64,000 nt of DNA, from the NCBI GenBank assembly GCA_019694975.1, contig JAIBAY010000003.1, forward strand, positions 248,001 through 312,000, given 5' to 3'. Below the pieces are notes generated by a model. It was given only the letters and a program-made list of their open reading frames with translations. It was not told where the DNA came from and made no database searches. Made by a program: the position numbers and the translations under genes. The stretch comes from Chitinophagales bacterium. GTDB lineage: Bacteria > Bacteroidota > Bacteroidia > Chitinophagales > UBA10324. Numbering within the stretch: the first letter of the stretch is position 1; every line of letters starts with the position of its first letter. Positions 16,896-25,591 of this stretch are shown here, piece after piece.

Positions 16896-17057
16896 GACAA
16901 AGTACAATTCGGAAGCAGAAAATTATGGTAATGAAACTGATTACAAAAGCCGGATGAACAGAAACTTTACACAGGCGTGTAATGATTTCACAGGCAAGAT
17001 CATGTAAGCATGCAAAATAATAAAGTTGCAACCAGTACAAAGAGTGAAAACTCCCTG

Positions 17058-17177
17058 GAAGCTATCTTAAAACTGGCAATCAATGCGGCCATGCCGCATT
17101 TTTTCCGGCATCTGTCAATGAATTGAAAAGATCCTGTAACAAGTTGAGGATGACGCCACTTACTTTGAGATAGCTTC
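17058..17177. repeat. 120-bp structured intergenic repeat, copy 1
   Basis: Ends are inverted repeats: GAAGCTATCTTAAA at the left and TTTGAGATAGCTTC at the right. Inside are two hairpins, ATGCCG..CGGCAT and ATCCT..AGGAT. A second copy lies in opposite orientation at 39980-40101, matching over the first 80 bases with about 14 differences. The right end abuts the stop codon of the lytic transglycosylase gene. No transposase is encoded; it resembles a MITE or REP-type unit. Confidence 0.75.
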
Positions 17178-18124
17178 TAATTAATTTCAGGAATCTTCAG
17201 GTCATAACGCCGGCCTTCCTTATTGGTAAGAGTGTAGCCAATCAGCCAGGGATTCATCAATCGGAGCATTTTGTAATTGGTCCCCTGTTCTTTGGCAAAT
17301 GCAGTCAGATTCTTAATGGAACTGTCTACCGGAACAGTCCTATACGAATAGGGAGCATAAAGGTCATCTGACTCGAGAAAAAAACCATACTTTCTTGGAT
17401 TACTCAGTACTTCCTTCATGGCAAGAATCCTATAGATATATCTGCCTGTTTCGCGATTTAGATAGAGATCGTAATAGTTCTTTGAGTCTTGCTTTTCTGA
17501 GATACCGGCCAACCCGTCGATACCCATATTGAAAGAAGCGGCGGCCATGGTCCAGTTACCAAACTTTGCTTTGGCTTCAAGCAGATATTTACAGGCTGCT
17601 TCTGTTGATTTCTCGTAGTTCATTCTCTCATCCACTTCATCATTAATGGTCAGGTTGTACTTCAATCCTGTTGGCTTCATAAATTGCCATAACCCGACAG
17701 CACCACTCGGCGAAGTGGCATTATACTGCAACCCGCTTTCCGCAACACATAAATAAACAAAATCATGTGGTACTCCATTCTTTTCCAGGATTGGTTCAAT
17801 GATTTGGATGACCTGGTTAAACTGCTTCATGATATAAAGCGTTTGAGAATGCCAGTACATATTCACCAGCAACTCACGGTCAATCCGCTCCCGGATATCT
17901 TCATCTGTTAACGGAACCGGCTCGCCGGCAAAGTCCATTTGTTCCGGTACCTTGAGCGGATAAATTTTATTATCAAAGGGTGACCTGACTTCCTCATACC
18001 GGTACTTAATATCATCGGGCGCATTCTCAATTTTCTGGGATCCGAGGGTAAAAAAAATGCCCAGTCCCACAGTGATTAAAGTCAACACCTGGGCCACTCG
18101 CTTTAAGATGCGTTCGAGCTTCAT
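17177..18124 (-). CDS. Membrane-anchored lytic transglycosylase (SLT/MltD-like)
   Basis: 315 residues. An N-terminal membrane anchor (about 11-28) is followed by an SLT domain at about 90-235. The catalytic Glu is E129 in LCVAESGLQYNATS, followed by GAVGLWQFMKPTG and MAAASFNMG. It cleaves peptidoglycan in the periplasm. A short LysM-like C-terminal segment (LTAFAKEQGTNYKMLRLMN) may bind the wall. The start at 18124 overlaps the DUF2480 stop (TAATG), so the two are coupled. Its stop codon lies exactly at the edge of the 120-bp repeat. Confidence 0.92.
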   Translation of the reverse strand: MKLERILKRVAQVLTLITVGLGIFFTLGSQKIENAPDDIKYRYEEVRSPFDNKIYPLKVPEQMDFAGEPVPLTDEDIRERIDRELLVNMYWHSQTLYIMKQFNQVIQIIEPILEKNGVPHDFVYLCVAESGLQYNATSPSGAVGLWQFMKPTGLKYNLTINDEVDERMNYEKSTEAACKYLLEAKAKFGNWTMAAASFNMGIDGLAGISEKQDSKNYYDLYLNRETGRYIYRILAMKEVLSNPRKYGFFLESDDLYAPYSYRTVPVDSSIKNLTAFAKEQGTNYKMLRLMNPWLIGYTLTNKEGRRYDLKIPEIN

Positions 18125-18654
18125 TATGAAGGGATTGGACCTGATTTTTGCTTGTAAAGCGGTACGTTTGAACATGCTTCGCCATACATCAAACTTCTTG
18201 CCACAGGCCTAAGCTTCCGGGTGATTGCCAGGTATGCGGAGACAGGCACCGGTTTATCGCTGCAGCCTTTTATTATAACACGCTGATCCTTAAACACTTC
18301 CACATCCAATCCAGCGATAGTTTCTTCATAAATTTTTGATTCCATTTCTTCGACTGAGCAGAAATAAAATCTATTAGCCAGCGGTTCAAGATACACGCCG
18401 GCTAACATATAAGCCCACACCGGAATAATGGCGTCTGCCGAACAGAAAACAGCAACATTTTTACCTCTGTACTTTCCCCAGTCAAATGACTTCAAAGCTT
18501 CTCGATAGTCCTTTTCTTTGAGAATAAGTCCCATAAAAAGGAAGTCCTTCAGATCGAAGGCCTCTTTAGGCTGTTGCGGAAAATACTCTTCCAGATCCAG
18601 CGTAATAAGTCCGCTGTCAGCCACACGGTTTACCAGTTTTTCGGTTGATTCCAT
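18124..18654 (-). CDS. DUF2480 family protein
   Basis: 176 residues, soluble, matching a Bacteroidota-restricted family of unknown function. Recognisable parts are NRVADSGLITLDLEEYFP near the start, DLKDFLFMGLILKEKDYR, and CSDKPVPVSAYLAITRKLRP, which ends with an invariant-looking region before MYGEACS. The gene lies upstream of, and overlaps, the lytic transglycosylase. I do not know its function. Confidence 0.85.
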   Translation of the reverse strand: MESTEKLVNRVADSGLITLDLEEYFPQQPKEAFDLKDFLFMGLILKEKDYREALKSFDWGKYRGKNVAVFCSADAIIPVWAYMLAGVYLEPLANRFYFCSVEEMESKIYEETIAGLDVEVFKDQRVIIKGCSDKPVPVSAYLAITRKLRPVARSLMYGEACSNVPLYKQKSGPIPS

Positions 18655-18745
18655 AGTTGTGCAAAGTTAAGACCAGCAACAACAAAAACACCCGGGATAG
18701 TTCATTTACTTCGACTACCCAGCCATCATGCGTCAGATGGAGGAA

Positions 18746-20869
18746 CTAAAAGAACTTATAGCGCTCATCATCAATCTCTACAGATTTCTTAAGTGCTTCA
18801 GACACACCATATTGAATGCGGGGCTGAATAGTGCTGAGCAACTGTTGCTTGAATGAATTATAGTCTGCCACCGGTTCCGGTTTGGTAAGTGTTTCCACTT
18901 TAACCACAAAAACGCCCTGCTCACCCGGAATAGGTCCGGAAATGGTGTTTTCTTTCAGGGAAAAAATAGTACCGATCACTTTAGGTTCATAACCGAGGTT
19001 TTCAGCATAAGCATTTGAAAACAGAACATTGGCTGAATTCTTGGGCACCTGGTTTTCTTTTGCGGCAATAGATTCCAGTGTGGCATTCAGTGCATTGGCT
19101 GCAGATAGTCGTGTGCTTATCTCCGCTGCCTTTTTCTCTTTGCGCACCGCCATCTCCAATTGAGGACGTGCATCTTCCAACTTCATTGTTCCTTCCTCCT
19201 TTATGCCTGTAAGAACAGCAACCACGTAGCTGTTATCAAGTGTAAAAACAGGTGATACTTCATTCAGCGCAGCCTGATACGCCCATTTAATAACCTCTCT
19301 GGCAGCGCTGAGACCCGGCAATTGAAAGGCATTCTTCTGAATGGAAGGCGCAACTTGTTTATTCAAAAGCTGCTCTTCAGCGGACTTTTCAAACAAATCT
19401 TTAGTTTGGTTGGCACTGGCGAATACAGTAGCTCTGTCAAAGATCATTTTATCAGTAGCAGAACTTGCTTCCAGCGGGCGGGTAATGAAATCCACCTGAA
19501 CGGCGGGCCGTACATTTCTCAATTCTTCAATCTGTACAATATGGTATCCGAATTCAGTTCTCACAATCTTTGATGCTCCCTGCTGCCCCTGTAAAAAAAG
19601 AAAATCATTGAAAGCCTTCACCGTTTTACCCTGTGCAATCATGCCCAGTTCACCACCATTTGGAGCAGAGCCCTGGTCTTCGCTGAATTTAGCAGCCAGT
19701 GAGTCAAAAGAACTACCACTCTGCAAAGCAGCATAGATGCTGTCAATTTTCTTTCTTGCCACGGCAGTATCAGCACCCTGTTCAACTCTTACCAGGATGT
19801 GCCGTGCTTTTACTGAATCCGCTACCGGACGCCTGTCGACCAATTTCGCAATCCGATATGCACTGTTTTCAAAGTATGGCCCGATCAATGTTCCCACCGG
19901 CACTTTAAACAAGGTATCCATAGCATATACGGAAGTAACCTTCTCCTGTGCATAGTAAAACTTATCCAGCCCGTTGTCGGCATTCAGCTTCAGCAGGTTG
20001 GTATCACCGGGTGCAGCAGCCAGGCTGGCATAAATCTCATTAATATCCTTCATCACGCGTGCCGTATCATCCTTTGACGGCACCACCGGAAAATTCACAT
20101 ATTCAATCTGCCGGCTTTCATCTTGTTTGAATCTTTCTTTGTTCTTATTGAGGTAAGCCTGCAACTCATCATCTGTAACCTTCACAGTTGAATCAACGAT
20201 GGTGGCATAAGGAATCATCACAAACTGCACAGCGGCGCGTGTGTTCTTCTCGTTGTAATCAGCTTCCGCCAGCCATTTGGGAATATAAATGGCTTTGGCT
20301 ATCAGGTTTTGATATTTGGTCTGAATACGGTTTTCCTTTTGTGCTTTTTCAAAGGCAACCCACCTTGCCCGGCGTTCACCTTCCTGCTCACCTTCCGCAG
20401 TCTGGTCGAGATTCTGCACATAGTTTCTTACCGCAGCAGGGTCGAAAATTCCTGTCTGCGGATTAGTAAATGCCTGTTTGATTTCAGGAACAGGATCGTT
20501 GCCAAAAAACATATCCTTGAGCTCATCCTGCGAAACACCAAGGCCCAGTTTGCGGTATTCAGCGCCATTAACCTGTTCATTAATAAGTTGATTCCAGGTT
20601 TGTTCGCGAAGCGAAAACATCGTATTATCATCAATATTCGGCTGATTGGTTTGCAGCTTATAGTTAGCGATGCCTTCTTCCACTTTATTGGCAAACTCCT
20701 GGTAATGGATTTTTTGTCCGTCAATTACACCAACCACATCTCGACTTCCTTTCAATAATGATGAGTTGGAATTAAGCGCTGTTTCCAACACAAATACTGC
20801 AAGCGCTAACCCTATTACAATCGCTATGATTGGTCCCAGTTTGTTCCTGATACTTCCAATAAGTGCCAT
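18746..20869 (-). CDS. ppiD: Membrane-anchored periplasmic peptidyl-prolyl isomerase/chaperone (PpiD/SurA-like)
   Basis: 707 residues from the ATG at 20869. One N-terminal membrane helix (about 12-30) is followed by a SurA_N/PpiD chaperone region (45-240), a parvulin-type rotamase (about 354-455: KARHILVRVEQG, then GGELGMIAQGK, then TEFGYHIVQIEE), and a second chaperone-like C-terminal part. It helps fold outer-membrane and secreted proteins at the inner-membrane surface. The open frame extends 58 codons upstream, but a start there would bury the anchor, so 20869 is chosen. In Bacteroidota this gene is often near lptC and coaX, as here. Confidence 0.9.
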   Translation of the reverse strand: MALIGSIRNKLGPIIAIVIGLALAVFVLETALNSNSSLLKGSRDVVGVIDGQKIHYQEFANKVEEGIANYKLQTNQPNIDDNTMFSLREQTWNQLINEQVNGAEYRKLGLGVSQDELKDMFFGNDPVPEIKQAFTNPQTGIFDPAAVRNYVQNLDQTAEGEQEGERRARWVAFEKAQKENRIQTKYQNLIAKAIYIPKWLAEADYNEKNTRAAVQFVMIPYATIVDSTVKVTDDELQAYLNKNKERFKQDESRQIEYVNFPVVPSKDDTARVMKDINEIYASLAAAPGDTNLLKLNADNGLDKFYYAQEKVTSVYAMDTLFKVPVGTLIGPYFENSAYRIAKLVDRRPVADSVKARHILVRVEQGADTAVARKKIDSIYAALQSGSSFDSLAAKFSEDQGSAPNGGELGMIAQGKTVKAFNDFLFLQGQQGASKIVRTEFGYHIVQIEELRNVRPAVQVDFITRPLEASSATDKMIFDRATVFASANQTKDLFEKSAEEQLLNKQVAPSIQKNAFQLPGLSAAREVIKWAYQAALNEVSPVFTLDNSYVVAVLTGIKEEGTMKLEDARPQLEMAVRKEKKAAEISTRLSAANALNATLESIAAKENQVPKNSANVLFSNAYAENLGYEPKVIGTIFSLKENTISGPIPGEQGVFVVKVETLTKPEPVADYNSFKQQLLSTIQPRIQYGVSEALKKSVEIDDERYKFF

Positions 20870-21312
20870 TCCTGAAAATCCTATTTTTAAAGGACTGCAA
20901 AATAAGGGGTTTGAGGGCGAAAATCCAAATGAAACCGGCGGCAATCCGTTATGGCTGAAGTCTATGCATTTACAAGACATACAATCCGCTGATTTTATGC
21001 ATTGCCGTCCGTATAAATCTGATTGGATAATATTTTCGTTCAAGATGACGCGTGATCGTGTCTGCTACAAAAGCCCGCACGTATAGCTGCAGGTATTGCC
21101 GGTATTCATTCTATTTTTCTTCTTCAAATCTGTATTGCGAATGATCTACGGTACCAAGTTGCTTGAATAGCCGGATGATATGCTTAATTATCAGGGATGA
21201 TCAACTACATCAAATTGCCAAGTTTTAGCCATGCGATCTTTCAATGAAGAAATAAGGGTTAGGACAAACTGCGGCTAACATCAGTTTGAAAATCTTTGGC
21301 AGGAAGAAAAGA
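20870..21312. other. Gene-free spacer between ppiD and lptC
   Basis: 443 bases without a convincing gene on either strand. A CorC/hemolysin-type gene is often found between these two genes in related genomes; nothing of the kind is readable here. I see no repeat or hairpin terminator. Confidence 0.5.
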
Positions 21313-21876
21313 TTATTGCGGGACTGCACTATCCTGCAGCCTGATAGTACCCCTGATTTTTCTGATCTTATAGTTGCTTAAATCCTGGTTGGACTCAAAT
21401 CCGTCTCCAAAAATAATTTCATCACGCGTGGTGATCTTGACAAATTTGTCAGATGAAATTCGCTGAGATTTTTGGTTCCAGATCAGTTCCTCTGTATTCA
21501 GTTTGTCTCCTTTCACACTGATGGCTTCCACGTTGTTACGCACCTTCATCTCATCTGATTTTTCATAGGAAATTCCATAGCCGGCAGTGAGCTGACTTTC
21601 CACTTTTGCCTCTTCATTATAAAAAAGAACCTTCAGTCCGTCCGGTAATTCTGTATAAGGTTCTTTTACACGAAACCTAAGCATGGTTGGCGCCGTCAGT
21701 TTTGCCTTGATATGTCCAAGATTGCTGTACAGCACTTCAATATCTTTTCCTGATTCTGATGATGCTTCATAGGGTGAAGTCAGCTGGTTAACCTCCTTCA
21801 TATCATTTTCGCAAGAATAATCAGCGAAACAGGCAATGAGTAACAAAATGAGTTGTGTTGAAACAACACGAAGCAT
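21313..21876 (-). CDS. lptC: LPS export protein LptC (lipoprotein form)
   Basis: 187 residues. The N-terminal signal (LILLLIACFADYSCEND) is lipoprotein-like with a Cys near residue 22. The rest is the LptC beta-jellyroll: DIEVLYSNLGHIKAKLTAP, ELPDGLKVLFYNEE and TEELIWNQKSQRISSDKFV are characteristic of Bacteroidota LptC. It would bridge LptFG to LptA in lipopolysaccharide transport. It is downstream of the outer membrane protein gene on the same strand, about 100 bases away. Confidence 0.88.
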   Translation of the reverse strand: MLRVVSTQLILLLIACFADYSCENDMKEVNQLTSPYEASSESGKDIEVLYSNLGHIKAKLTAPTMLRFRVKEPYTELPDGLKVLFYNEEAKVESQLTAGYGISYEKSDEMKVRNNVEAISVKGDKLNTEELIWNQKSQRISSDKFVKITTRDEIIFGDGFESNQDLSNYKIRKIRGTIRLQDSAVPQ

Positions 21877-21975
21877 AGACTGCTATTTAAATGAAAGGTA
21901 CAACTTCGAAGAGCAAGTTTACCTGAGAGTAACAGAAAGATATTTGAACTTTTGTGGTATCGACCGGGGAAGTCA

Positions 21976-23265
21976 TCAGTCAAACTTTCTCTTCTGAAAC
22001 CACTTATCATTAAAGGTAAACCCTGCGGTAAAACGAAACAGCGAGGCTGCAACCGGATTATCTTCGAGGAAACCGATATGCTGCCATTCTATTGCCAGCG
22101 AGACTTGCGAAAAGGAACGGCGTAGGGGTAATCCGGCACCGGCAGAAGCCGTGAACTGACGGATCTTATTATCGTTGATATCTACATAATTCTGACCATA
22201 AGAAATACCTGCCCGATAAGCAATAACTTTCCAATATTGCTGATACGATTTATAGTCCGGGATGAATTCACTGCCAACACTGAACTTCCAGGTATCGGAT
22301 GTCTCATCTGTTTCTCCGAACGATTTAAAATCACTCCACATCGTGTACTTAAAATTTGCACCTATGGAATAGTGATACTGCTTTGAGAATATGGCACCGG
22401 CAGAGAAAGCGCCGGGAATCGTTACTTCTCCCTTTTCGTCGAGGGCGCTGTAAATAGTGTCAAGCGGATTTACGGAAGTGATGCTGTTTCCTGCATCATC
22501 AGTGTAGGTGAAACGATCATAGATAAGATCCCGCCTGGCCCTGATATCAGTTTGCAAATTTCCGGCAATTCCCAGGTCAAGAAAGTAAAGCTTCTCCTTT
22601 CCAAAACCAATCCTGTACTGAACGCCGCCATCAAAAAGAAAATCGCCCAGTTTCCGGAATTCCTGCCTGCGGGTATTGAATGCGTTAAGTGTTTCAGGAA
22701 AAGCAAGGATATCAGTGTAATCGATGGTACCAAAGAGGTAAGAAGCATTGATACCAAAAGACAGGGATTTATACTTGTAACCACCTCCCAGGTAAAACCT
22801 GTATAAACCGCCATCACCCTGAAAAAGATTAAATGACCTTCCAAACGCTTCACTGCTGTCATTCTCCTGCGTGATGGAATAACTGACCCTGCTGTAAGGG
22901 CTGATGCCGATACTGATACCTGCTTTGTTTTTTATTAATGGAAAACCCATTGCCAGGTTTGCCACACTGCCATCGGCAAATGAAACTGCCGTGTCAACCG
23001 TATTCAGCCGCAGCAGGCTTACAAAAGCTGCAGCATCCAATGTGGCCAGTTTAATATCACTATAGGAAGCCGGATTAGCAAAGTTAATACTGAAAGGACT
23101 GTGATATGCTGCAGACAATCCACCCCAGGCCCGCAGGTTGGTAAATTCAGGGTCGTACAAGCTACCCAATCCATATTTCGAATAGGGCAGATTCTGCGCA
23201 AATAAAAGCACGGGAAAAGCTGAGATCGCCAACCATAAAAGAACCGGCTTCTTAATCAGGTTCAT
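21976..23265 (-). CDS. Outer membrane beta-barrel protein, unknown function
   Basis: 429 residues. A signal peptide (1-23, ending LLFAQ) is followed by NLPYSKYGLGSLYDPEF, the typical beginning of a Bacteroidota outer-membrane barrel family. The rest alternates aromatic and polar residues as in beta strands, and strand-like segments run to the C-terminus (FTAGFTFNDKW). The same family is regularly found between coaX and lptC, which suggests an envelope role. Some relatives look like FadL/PorV-type barrels, but I cannot assign a substrate. It overlaps coaX by 14 bases. Confidence 0.75.
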   Translation of the reverse strand: MNLIKKPVLLWLAISAFPVLLFAQNLPYSKYGLGSLYDPEFTNLRAWGGLSAAYHSPFSINFANPASYSDIKLATLDAAAFVSLLRLNTVDTAVSFADGSVANLAMGFPLIKNKAGISIGISPYSRVSYSITQENDSSEAFGRSFNLFQGDGGLYRFYLGGGYKYKSLSFGINASYLFGTIDYTDILAFPETLNAFNTRRQEFRKLGDFLFDGGVQYRIGFGKEKLYFLDLGIAGNLQTDIRARRDLIYDRFTYTDDAGNSITSVNPLDTIYSALDEKGEVTIPGAFSAGAIFSKQYHYSIGANFKYTMWSDFKSFGETDETSDTWKFSVGSEFIPDYKSYQQYWKVIAYRAGISYGQNYVDINDNKIRQFTASAGAGLPLRRSFSQVSLAIEWQHIGFLEDNPVAASLFRFTAGFTFNDKWFQKRKFD

Positions 23266-23977
23266 TCAGGGCAAGTATTTTGTTAAGGCCATAAAGCACC
23301 AGGTTGGGGACGGCAAATATCTTACTTTTAGACATCGTTTCAAATATAGGTGCATCACCTCCCGTGAGTACAACCCTGATACCTTTGTACGTTTTCTTAT
23401 AGGCAGCAATAAATCCCATCATTTCATAGTAAGCACCCTGTACCACACCGGTTAATATTGCAGTCGAAGTGCTTTTACCGAATAAATCATGTGAAAACTG
23501 CTTGCGCACTAACGGCAACCTGTCGGTAAAAGTATGCAGCGCTTTCAACCTCATTTCCAGCCCCGGTGAAATACTGCCACCATAATAAGCCGCATGCGCC
23601 GTTATCACGTCATATGTAATACATGTGCCGGCATTGATGACCAGCACGTGCTTGCCCGGGAGAATTAAGTTGGCACCCGCCATACCGGCCAGCCGGTCCA
23701 TGCCAAGGCTTCCCGGTGTTTCGTACTGATTGCTGATGGGCAGCACAGTAGATGGGTTAAGTTTAACAAAGTGATATGACTTTTTAAGATAGGCTTCTAC
23801 AGGACCTGAGTCATTTACCACGGAAGATACGATAGCACCGCGGATCTTAAATTTTTTGAGGAGCACCTGCAACTTACGGATTGAAAAATTTGCATGTGAT
23901 TCAAAGTGAATCATATCACCCATTTCAAATACTGCCGCTTTCACCAGTGTATTGCCAAAATCAATCGCAAGGTTCAT
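23252..23977 (-). CDS. coaX: Type III pantothenate kinase
   Basis: 241 residues. It phosphorylates pantothenate as the first step of coenzyme A synthesis and belongs to the ASKHA fold. Visible motifs are MNLAIDFGNT (D6, N9), GMDR (91-94) in the pantothenate site, NAGTCITYD (114-122), YGGSISPGL, and VVLTGGDAPIF near the end. It is first in the minus-strand cluster coaX, outer membrane barrel, lptC. Confidence 0.94.
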   Translation of the reverse strand: MNLAIDFGNTLVKAAVFEMGDMIHFESHANFSIRKLQVLLKKFKIRGAIVSSVVNDSGPVEAYLKKSYHFVKLNPSTVLPISNQYETPGSLGMDRLAGMAGANLILPGKHVLVINAGTCITYDVITAHAAYYGGSISPGLEMRLKALHTFTDRLPLVRKQFSHDLFGKSTSTAILTGVVQGAYYEMMGFIAAYKKTYKGIRVVLTGGDAPIFETMSKSKIFAVPNLVLYGLNKILALNEPD

Positions 23978-24142
23978 ATTTACCAGGGTATCATTTTATT
24001 GTTTACTATTTGCTATATATATGCTGACGCTTGTGGTATCATCCTGCCTGTCTGAACCGCCTGTATGTTACTTTGCCGGTTGATGGTATCAAAGACTGTT
24101 GCTGAAATTCGCTTCTCATCAGCGGATTTAACCCTGCAAAAC

Positions 24143-24176
24143 AAAAAAACCTGCCTGGTTACAAGCAGGTTTTTTT
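24143..24176. terminator. Bidirectional rho-independent terminator after the SusD gene
   Basis: An A run is followed by ACCTGC..GCAGGT with a 10-base loop and a T run, so the hairpin has T tracts when read from either strand. It sits 22 bases past the SusD stop on the minus strand and could also stop plus-strand transcription. Confidence 0.85.
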
Positions 24177-24197
24177 GCAATTATTTTATTCCGTCAA

Positions 24198-25559
24198 CTA
24201 TTGATTCCACCACAATTCAGGACTGAACATGGTTGAATTCACATCAGGAATACTGCTGTTATACAACCGCTCATTGGTAGGGTAAATGAAACGGGTTGGT
24301 ATTGCAGCGCCGGCATTCGGTGTAAGTGCCGGTGTACCGGTACGGCGCAAATCCACCCATGATTCTGGATGGAGGAAATTAGCCACCCATTTCTCATAAA
24401 TGATATGTGCAATCATTGCATTCATATCACCCGACAAAGTTCCATTGGCAGCGATATAGGTAGCGGCATCTTCGGCAGCAACACCATAGAAATCCATGCT
24501 GCTTTGAATAGCCTCCGTGAAAGCGGTTTGTGCACCAGCGTTATCACCGGTGCGTAATTTAGCTTCCGCCTCAATGAATTTGCGTTCAAATTCTGTCATC
24601 AGAATTACAGGTGAATTATCAGCAGCGAAGAAAGGACCCAGGTAACCGGGACCCCAATAATCGCCGTTAACATCAATGTAGACACCATAACGGGGATCTT
24701 CCTTAGCACTCATCTGCTGCAGGCATGCTCCGTCATAAATAATATCATCACGCTGTTCGATATACTGATATGCCGGGCCAGGTCCTGCTGATGAGAAAGG
24801 ATACAATGCATCAGCAAGTGCACCACCGGCATTTATTTCAGCCAGAGCATTTGCAGCCGCATTCGCATCCTTCTTGGTCAGGTGCAGATAGTAACGTGCT
24901 TTCAAAGCATGTGCAAATGAAACCCATGCATCAAGATCACCATTGTAGATAAAATCATCTGTACCCGGGGCTTCCACGTCATCGCCCAGCAAGTCTGCAT
25001 CGCCCAGGATACTGATAGCCTCATCCAGCAATTGCTGAACAGAACCGTAGAGAGCTTCCTGTGAATCATAGGATGGCGTAAGATTGGTGTTGCCAAGGAA
25101 AGCGTTAGTGTAAGGAACATCTCCCCACACATCCGTTGACATGCCAATCGTATAGGCCATCAGGATACGGGAAACCGCATCATAGGCATCATAATGACCG
25201 GCAGTACCTTCTGCAGCGTTTATTGCTATGATGCTGTGAAAGTTTGACATTGTAGCAGCATACAGGTTATTCCAGAGATTATTAAAATCTTCCTCAGAAA
25301 AGGAATATTGATTATAAGAAAAGAACTGACGGCTTCCACCTGTAACATATTGCGTCATGATACTGGTAAAGCGCGAAAGATCACCACCCTGTGCATATGC
25401 GAGGTTTCCCTCAGCACCCGGTAGAAGCACCCTGGGGATAACGGTAGACGGTGAATTTGGATTATCATTCACTCCTTCCAGGAATCCTTTTTTGCAGGAC
25501 TCTGAAGCAACGATTGTAGTTGCCAGCAGAAGAATTATGAAAATTTTATAGTATCTCAT
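24198..25559 (-). CDS. SusD/RagB-family outer membrane lipoprotein
   Basis: 453 residues. The lipoprotein signal (LLATTIVASESCKKGFLEG) has its Cys at about residue 22. The body matches the SusD_2 group: NDNPNSPSTVIPRVLLPGAE near the start, TPRP-like helices, and a C-terminal LRRTGTPALTPN, FIYPTNERLYN and ELWWNQ. It sits on the cell surface as the lid of a SusC transporter and binds the incoming ligand, usually a glycan or peptide. It follows the SusC gene by 32 bases and is closed by a strong terminator. No glycosidase, sensor or sigma factor lies beside the pair, so the nutrient cannot be inferred. Confidence 0.92.
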   Translation of the reverse strand: MRYYKIFIILLLATTIVASESCKKGFLEGVNDNPNSPSTVIPRVLLPGAEGNLAYAQGGDLSRFTSIMTQYVTGGSRQFFSYNQYSFSEEDFNNLWNNLYAATMSNFHSIIAINAAEGTAGHYDAYDAVSRILMAYTIGMSTDVWGDVPYTNAFLGNTNLTPSYDSQEALYGSVQQLLDEAISILGDADLLGDDVEAPGTDDFIYNGDLDAWVSFAHALKARYYLHLTKKDANAAANALAEINAGGALADALYPFSSAGPGPAYQYIEQRDDIIYDGACLQQMSAKEDPRYGVYIDVNGDYWGPGYLGPFFAADNSPVILMTEFERKFIEAEAKLRTGDNAGAQTAFTEAIQSSMDFYGVAAEDAATYIAANGTLSGDMNAMIAHIIYEKWVANFLHPESWVDLRRTGTPALTPNAGAAIPTRFIYPTNERLYNSSIPDVNSTMFSPELWWNQ

Positions 25560-25591
25560 TGTTCAGAAATTTAAGTGATGAAATGAGTGGA

